DNA from: Saccoglossus kowalevskii
Taxonomy: Eukaryota; Hemichordata; Enteropneusta; Harrimaniidae
Direction of reading: 5' to 3'
NCBI RefSeq assembly: GCF_000003605.2
Contig: NW_003156737.1
Coordinates: 460,103 to 481,296, forward strand
DNA: 21,194 nt
Each line of letters opens with the position of its first letter. Within the stretch, counting starts at the first letter, position 1. The translations under genes and the position numbers were made by a program. The notes under the pieces are model-generated. The model did not search any database and was not told the DNA's origin. It was given only the letters and a program-made list of their open reading frames with translations. This document shows, in pieces, positions 11,701-20,700 of the stretch.

Positions 11701-14700
11701 ACCAAGCCATTTTCTCGTCTTGGATGTTTTTTTTTCCTTTTCGGTTATTTCTGTCCATGATTGAAATACTCCAAGATTTTTTTGACTTCATTAAAAATTA
11801 AAATCGTTTTTGTAGGATGGAAACTTTTTGAGGTCAAAACCCCCCACCCCCAAACTAAAGCAAATAAGTTTTTTATCCGACATCGATCTTTTGACGTCGT
11901 CCCTTACTAACTTATTTTATATGGTGAATAGTCACGTGACACTGAACGCAATGTAACGCATGAACACAAAATCGTGCAGGATATTAATGACTCCAAAACA
12001 CGTTGTTGATTGTCACATGCCACCACCCATAATTCTTTGTCGGAAATATTTGGGTATCGCATGAGTTAATGTTAAAGTGGACAATGAAACTTATTTGTGT
12101 GCAACCAACCAGATGTGAAAATACGTCTGTATTGCTTCTCATTATCTTAATTAATTTTCATGAACCTGTGAGAAATGCTATGATGACAGCGTATTGCCAA
12201 TTTGATATTTCATGAATAATATATCCCCCATTTTGAGGGACTTTTGTCATGGCATTGTTGGGACAATTGTGCGTACAAAAACATCAGTACAGTGATGGTT
12301 GTGTTATTCTAATCGCGTATTTTACCTGCATATCAGTGATAGATATATTGCGGTCAACCTTTACTATTCAGAAGCATCTTTTCTCGGCTAAAAAGCAAAA
12401 GTAAATATCATAACACATCTCATTATATGATCTCATTAGTCAATCTGCGTTCACCTAATGTTATACTTTTACTCCGAAACGAGGATAACAGTCAACAGTT
12501 TAAAACCTGTTCTCGAAATGAAGATATGAAAGAAAAAGTACGTAAAAACACTGTGATAAGCATTCTTGTGTGTTACCTAAGATACTTTTTTAAACATTAC
12601 GTTCACTTTCAACTCGGCGTCCAACGACACAATGAAGCCATCCCATACGTTATGCGGCCTTTCTTACTTTTATAGTCAAACAAACAATTAAGCACATATG
12701 TTTTATAACACATCACACGCAGAATTGCCGAAGGAACGTGCATAGATCGTCTGCCGTCTTCTTCCCGACGTCTGCTAGCGGTGTCCCGATTTCTTCACAA
12801 AACGATGTAAAGACGCTTCTAGAAAACGTCCTTCGTCTTTGGTGCATCTTTATTTGCTACTAGTGTGTCAAGTTCTTCTTCTGAACTAAAGCTAAATCGT
12901 CCAGTCTTTCGAGGCGGGCCAAAGATATTAGCGACCGAACTAGCAGACGACATATTGGAAATCACACGATCAGGTGACGAGTGACGTCATCCCCGGGCAC
13001 TAGTTGACGTACTCTCCCTAGGGAACTAGAAATTTGCCTGGCGCTACTATGGTAATTTAGCAGATAACACGTGATCCTGTTTTGGCCAATTACAGTACAG
13101 TATCAACAAGTGATGTGTTATAAATGTTATTATTTCCCAGCTTGTGATGCCTGGTATAGCGATTCGACACCTGATTTTCTCGATTACCATTGGATAGCTG
13201 CACCTGGGGAGCATGTTGTTTTTGAAGTCATGGCAACTAACGATGCACATGTTGCTCTATCTGAAGACCAAAATGATGCTGGTGCTTTTTATGAGATAGT
13301 GATAGGCGGCTGGGACAACACACAGTCCGTTATCAGACGGTGCGCTCAGTGTGCCAATTTAGTAGAGGTCAGCACTCCTGGGATATTGGTTGCCAACAAG
13401 TGGAGAGGATTCTGGATAACTTGGCGTGATGGCATCATCAAAGTGGGAAAGGAAGACGAAAATGCGTTTATGGAATGGACTGACCCTTCTCCGTTGCCAG
13501 TAAACTATGCTGGTTATAGCACAGGACGGGGTAGCGAGGGGGAGTTCAAATTTTGCACCGTTAATACGCGTATGTATTCTATTTAATTGTATTGTATTTT
13601 TAGTCCACTTTCGGATTGACCTCTGTACGTGCATCTGTGCATCTGGGCATGCGTCCGGCTCTATATGTTAGACAGGCTTGGACTGATTACGTTAAAACTT
13701 CACACGTACATCATACATAGTAGTATACATATGCACATCAATGTGTTTCACGATCTGATTCAAGATGGGCAAATGGCGGCCATCAAAATCAAGCAACCCG
13801 GAACCGGATCGGCTGTTTTCATATGTTCAAACTTGGTACATTGTGTGACATTGACGCACGTGAATCTGTTTTTCAAATCAGATTCAAAATGGCTGACTGC
13901 CTGCTATAATGTTTTAATGAGTGCGGTTCTAGAGCCATATCTTCTGTTTGTTTTTTCCTCTCTTCTTCTCTCTATAATGATGTTATATTTATTCATTTAA
14001 TGCAGTTGACAAACTTTGGATTGGTTTGCATGATCAATTGCAGCAGATGACATTTCAGTGGAGTGACATGTCCCCCGTTACATACACATTATGGTCTGCG
14101 AGCGAACCAAACAATTATCTTGGTCGATCAGAAGACTGCGTTCTTATGTATACTAATGTATGTTAAATATAACCTATTTATTATAAAAATTTTAGCATAA
14201 TTTCCTCAAATATTTAAAATTTAATGCTTAAGATTTAATGAGTTTATTCTATATCATATATTGCTTCACATATTCAGGGTGACATGGTTGGTCGCTGGAA
14301 CGATGAAGATTGTTTTGCATTAGTACCATCGGTTTGCAAAACTGCTAAAGAAGTGCTGCCACCAACTACACCTTCCACGGGTGATTGCTCGTCAGTAAGT
14401 TACCTCTAATCTCTAGTCTTTTTATTTTCGCAATTTTATTACACAGGATTTATTTTTCATTTCGCTCTGAGTTAATGATCGTGTTTCGCTAAATGGGTTA
14501 GTGTTCACTCGTTTGACGGTGCATTCTCTCGACAGGGGTGGGTAGGCTACCACACGTCATGCTATAAGTTCGAGTCCAATTCTAAAACAAATTGGAATTC
14601 TGCACAAGATATCTGTCAACAGTCCGGGTCAAGTCTGGTAACAGTTAATGATAAGTAAGTATATCTAAATTTAGCCATGGTCTGTGTTCATTATTTCGTA

Positions 14701-17700
14701 AGACTTCAACTTAAGTTGTTACGCTCTATTAAGAATGACAGTGGGTTAACCCGTTTGTTTTATATTGTCCTATTTTTTAGCTGGGAGCAAGCCTTCCTGT
14801 CATCTAGGTTGAGCTCAGATAGAAACAGTGGATTGTATTGGATTGGTTTATCAGATACTTACGAAGTCGGTACTTATACATGGGTTAGCAATGAGCCTGT
14901 TGAGTATACTAACTGGGCCCGTGGATATCCAGGTGGGTACTCAGTATGTATTGCGTCCGCGAGGTCAAAGATAATAATGAGGTTCTAAGAAAGTTGAAAA
15001 TAATTTGTCTTTAATCGTATTTCAGAGGGTTCTCAGAATTGTGCCCCAGGATGGACGATGTTCCAAGACAGTTGTTTCTATTTGGGAGGTGCACAGGGGT
15101 CACAGTCGTGGTACGAGGCTAGCGATGAGTGCGCAGGTTTGGGTGGCCATCTTGCAGTCATTGACAGCAAGGCACTCAATGTAAGTATTAAAGAGTTTGG
15201 TTATCAATATTCAAGCTTATTTAAAAAAACACAGCCTATATAAGCATGCTGTAAGTGATGTGTACTAATGCTGCTTTGTTTTATCCCGATCCAGGATTTT
15301 TTACAGAATTTCGGTCTAACGTACTCGTGGATTGGCCTACACGATGTCAATAACGAAGGGAATTTCGAATGGGTCGATGGAACACAACTCAAAGGCGGAG
15401 CGTATAAGTGAGTCAAAAGCAAATAGCATGTTCACTTTTTAATACATTCATTTGTGTTAGTTCACTAGCACTTTATCCCATGCCATGCCAAATGGGTACT
15501 ACAACAATATATGAATTTGTATTAAATACTTACCGATAATTATTATGATTGTGTGGAATCCTACTTTTGTAGAAACTGGGACAATGATCAACCTGACGAC
15601 TGGCAAGAACCAATCTCTAATGAGGACTGTGTTGAAATGAGATCTTCTGGTAAATGGAATGATAAACATTGTTCTGAGGCGACTGTGTTGGATGGCTTTA
15701 TTTGTCAGCTGGAAAATCGTAAGCCCAAATTTATCATTGCATTGCGCTTTTCAATGATTATTGTGACTGCATAAATATACGATTCGTACCAGTATGGTGA
15801 ATATTGGAAGAATATAACACAGGATTGAATAGTAATCTAAATGCATATCAAATGTATTGGGTTCATATATGCATATTCAACTTAAATATGCTATTGTCGA
15901 CTATGTACAGTAATTGACAATTGGTGTGGGTTTTTTTTTTTGATTGACTATCAGAGGCTTCCTGTACATCTGGGTGGTGGCCGCATGGAGGAGACTGTTT
16001 TCGTCTAGAAACTACAAAGGGACCTAAGAGCTGGTATCAATCAAGTGACGAATGCACTGGTTTGGGTGGACATTTAGCAGTAATAGATAGTCAGGAACTC
16101 AATGTAAATATACTTTATAATTATATGTATATGTAAATACGCGGGGTTGCGCCCAGGACTTAAGAGGGCGCCACCAATTAAAATACAGTTTTGTCAATCG
16201 AACCTCAGAGATTACGGTACACGAGTACAACTTACCGATCAGCGGGCAAAACCCCGGGGGCAGTTGATACATAGCTGGCTAGGGAGGTGCACCGGAGTGC
16301 TCAAAAGAGTGTGACCATTTTTATAACTGGATAGTGGCAAAAGCCATACCAATATTTATACCGAAGTACCATTTCTGTCATCACTGTTTATTCCACAAAA
16401 AAGGTACCGTATTTGCTCTATTAGAAGAACATCTCAAATAGAAGCACATGTTAGCCAACAGTTGCATTGTATATTGATTTATTAAAATATGTATTTTGAC
16501 CATAGAAACGCTTCTGTCACTTATATAAGAGCATATTATTAACACAATATTCAGGTTATTTAGCGTTGTGTAGGACCACTTTGCTCATGCAATTGTGTCT
16601 AAAACAATAGTTGGGGTTAATAGTATGTATTAATAATTCACCGTGCATTTTTAGAGAACGAATAAGATTTCTCAACTTGAAGCATAGAACATATAGCCTT
16701 GTCAACGTATGCCATATTTTCGCACCAAACTTTTTTATAACAGGTCAATTACAATATGGTTACACTTTCTAGTTGCTTTTTCGTTTTTAGGATTTCCTCG
16801 CAGGATTGGCTAGCTCGAGTTTCTGGATCGGATTACATGACATCGATAACGAAGGGAATTTCCAGTGGGTAGATGGAACAGCACTTGATGGCGATGCGTA
16901 TCAGTGAGTGAATATATCCATTAATTATTTGACAATGTAATTCATTTGATTAAATTAATTTCATTATATGTTCTAATTTTGTGTATACTAAAATGGATCT
17001 ATCAGTACTACGAATAGTGTGTCATATAATTAATAGGAAGAACAATTAATTCACTAAATTATAGTTAAGGTACGTAATGGTTCCTCTTCGACAAATTCTG
17101 CTTGATGCCGGGATATTGCATTAAATTATTATTACACTGACTCCTACCAAGTAATCCTAAACGTAGAATACAGCCTATATGGCAGCACGCTATGCATTGG
17201 CGGATCCAGAAAATCGATAAGGTGGGCGCGCCTCCCCCTAAATCCGCGCGTGCAATGTGCATACATTCACGAATTAGAGTTGTATGTCAAACGTTTCGTA
17301 TGTGCTTATTTTTTGTATTTATTGTGTGTTTACTTTCTAAAGATTATATGACAATGGGGGCATAATGTCAATGGTTAATATTTCGAGGGTAAACGATATT
17401 CATGTGTGTATGTGTTTACCCTTTGGTCATTAGCCTTGATTCAAACTCATTCAATCATACATATTTAATTTGTCTTTCAAAGAAACTGGGAAGACAATCA
17501 ACCTGACGATTGGGGAGGAAACCACGGTGGTGAGGACTGCACCGAGATGAGACCGAATGGAAAATGGAATGACAAATCGTGCTCAGACATTGAGTACTTG
17601 GATGGTTTTATTTGCCAACGACCACAGTCACGTATGACATTTCTTTATTCTGCTAACAGGGTTCATCATAACAATGTTCTATGTATTGTTTTGAACACAT

Positions 17701-20700
17701 TTCAGCCATGTGTTAGAGGAAAAACCCACAGCGATCATGCAAAGAGAAACGTTACAAGAGTTTCCTTGTTAGCATCATATATTTGAACTGTGGTGTTCAG
17801 GAATGCTAAAGCCAAATACTAACTTCAATGTTTGTATATAGTCTAAATGTGGCATACAACCACGGGATTCAAACAGACAAACAGCGTGGATTGTGTATTC
17901 CCGTGGATATCCATGTAGAGGTGTGTCTAAATACAAATCAAATTTCTGCGACTGTATGAACTTTTATTTATTGATACATTAGAAGATGGTTATGTGCCAG
18001 GCGCTTATTTCATACATTGAATACTTGAAATAAGTAATAAGTAATAATAAGTAATCAATATGTCTGCATGTTAAAAATTTCGTATACATATGTGATATGT
18101 CACGTGTGTATGTTTTAAGATCGAACTTTATGAAAAGATTTTAAATCGGTATAACTGTTTGGTATTTTCAGAGGGTTCATGTTCACACGGATGGAACAAA
18201 TATCAAGACGGAAACTGTTACAAACTAGAAGCAGCACAGGGACCAAAGACCTGGTTCCAGGCCAGTGATGAATGCACTGGTTTGGGTGGACACCTCGTTG
18301 TTATTAGCAACAAAGCCATCAATGTAAGAGACTAATGTAGATTCATTCAAACTGACGTTTTTCAATATTATTTTGGTTTAATTTTCATTCCAATAAAATA
18401 CTGCTTTCAAAGTAATGGAATGTAATATATCCATTCCTCCCGTTTAATCCGATTCAGGATTTCCTCCAAAGCTATGCCAGCACGTACTACTGGATTGGTC
18501 TACATGACGTCGATCACGAAGGGACTTTTCAGTGGGTTGATGGAACACCGCTCGATGATAATGCTTACAAGTGAGTAATAACATGTAATCGCATTTATGA
18601 CAAACGCACAGAAAACCATTGGCTGGAACAGATGGTAACAAAAATATAATGTAGTAACTGTTGATGAAATACGATGTTCTGTGTTTTCTTAGAAACTGGG
18701 ATGATGGGCAACCTGACGACTGGCAACTTTTTAATGGCGAAGATTGTGTTGAAATAAGACATAATAATGGAAAATGGAATGATAAAAAGTGTACGGAAAC
18801 TATAACTTTGGAAAACTATATTTGTCAACGGGAAATGTGTGAGTTCACTAGATTTGTTTTTTGATAACGTGTGTGCATATCTCGGTGCTTTACGTTGCAT
18901 GACAGGCAAATTATGATCTTTTCTATTGACAACTCATCTGAATAATGGTCATTACGGTGGTTAAAGAGAAAGCATGCACAACTCGACGCTGAGGGATCTC
19001 ACGCCATGCGTGGTACCGAACGTAAACATTGACAAAGTGAATTTTCGGGACTTGTTTAGTGACTCGTTGTAAACTACGTAAATAAAAATGTCACCGTCCT
19101 CCCACCAATCAACTATGTGCACAGAAATGAAACTGCCCTCTTCAAGTTAAAAGCAGAAAAACCTCCCCGCCCACTAACCTAAACAATATTTTCCCGCCCG
19201 CCCGCAAAACCTCACTCGCACAGCTTTTTAAAGGATCAGCTTCATTGACTTCTTCTGACCTCTTATTGATTCTTGATAAAATGGCGAATAACTGCTCAAC
19301 CTGACATACACATGTGAACACATTTACATTTATAGACGCAGTTGTCGGCGATTGTGTTGCCATGGCATCTGGTAGCGTCGCTACTGGTCTCTGGAGCGGA
19401 AATGGCTGCGGAGATCAGAATTCTTACATATGTGAGAAACTGAAAGACGGATACACACATCCACCGGGCCAAGGACACCATACTATTCCATCTAATAGAG
19501 ATTGTGGTACCGGGTGGATAGGTTATGGATACAACTGCTTTATGGTAATCTAAAAATATCTTGTTCAATTTAATTTGAGCTAGTCAGTCAGTATATATTG
19601 TATTTTTGTCCATAGACTAGCGCATGCAAATCGCGCACTGACTTCGTTTATTACTTTGTAATGAAGCTAAGAATTCTGATTATAAGTTGTTATCTAATTT
19701 CAGCCGTATCGTAAACTTGGTGGTTATGACCAAAAGACTTGGAATGATGCCTTGCAGTATTGCCGTGATCAGGGTGGTGATCTGGCGAGTTTCCATAGTC
19801 AAGAGGAAATGGATTACCTCATACAGAACTCGTTGTTGGCGTGAGTAAAAGCGCGGTTGTCGTCGCGCAGTGCGTGTTCGAATTTCATGTAAATAAACAA
19901 TGAATTTTACACGCGTTGTATACGTCGCTATGAGTCCCATATCGAACAGGATGCGGCACGACGACTGTCGCCATTTAAACAACGAGTCTATATTATGAAT
20001 CATCTGCGACTAATCGGTATATTGTTATAGCTATATAATTGTGGTTGATTTTTACTTATTATTCGTACATTTCACAAATGTCATGTTGGCAGCCTTTAGC
20101 TTTACTGACGCCATATTGTATCTCTTTTCCCAGCGACGTATTTGATTCGTACTGGATTGGGTTGAATGACCTTGACATGGAGACAGGTAACGTTCTACTA
20201 CATTCTTTTTTCGCTTTGTTTGTTTTCGATTACAAATTTGCGAGTAACCTGTCAACGAACGGTGCATATTTGCTGATGATAAAAATAAATTAATTTAGAA
20301 TTTCTTTAAAAAAACATCTGTCGGTCAACTGCAGATTATAACATTATCAACGCTGTAAACGACATTACTTTCCCCCAGTTATGTCGCACAATTGCTGTGT
20401 TATTAGAGAGCGCTATATACTAGTAGTTTTGGGATTGATTTCATTTAAAAGTTGACAACACATTGATAAAATGATATCGGCGAATATTATGAGGTTATTA
20501 CGAGGATACAGCAAAGTATGCACGAAGATAATACAGTGGGAGTATCGAACCACGCCCAGCGGTCGATTTACATATTTTTCTCCTAGAAATACATTATGGG
20601 AATGGCGAAATCCAAAACGTTTAGAACCGTGACCGATTTAACGAACTTCTTTGTGTGGGGTTCGGTCAAACCCTTGGGTCAGTCATATTTTTTATTATTA

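Larger units (their letters stand above)
11082..13140. other. Largest intron, upstream of the FA exon, containing transposon debris
   Basis: The donor is GTAAGT and the acceptor TATTTCCCAG. It holds a 439-bp inverted-repeat element (11465-11903) and a broken minus-strand transposon-protein fragment (12713-12953), both listed separately. The rest (11082-11461, 11907-12712 and 12954-13140) shows no exon that I can support. Confidence 0.6.

Noticed and set aside
11591-11791. Minus-strand open frame inside the inverted-repeat element as a transposase remnant
   Set aside because: It is short, lysine-rich, and has no catalytic or DNA-binding motif. The element looks non-autonomous.
13141-13569. 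Reading the FA domain as an active farnesoic acid methyltransferase
   Set aside because: The domain name is historical. No SAM-binding motif is visible and the exon is embedded in an extracellular lectin chain.
13629-14000. 123-codon open frame downstream of the FA exon
   Set aside because: It is an intronic frame with hydrophobic, low-complexity translation, no splice context and no recognised domain.
16138-16335. GC-rich intron segment with a TCGAACC block, considered as a tRNA-derived SINE
   Set aside because: Only a partial B-box-like match was seen and no acceptable A-box at the right distance.
14918-17913. Exact 14-base match CCCGTGGATATCCA between 14918-14931 (end of a CTLD7 exon) and 17900-17913 (intron), as a relic exon copy
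   Set aside because: A match of this length is expected about once by chance in a window this size, and the flanks do not extend the similarity.
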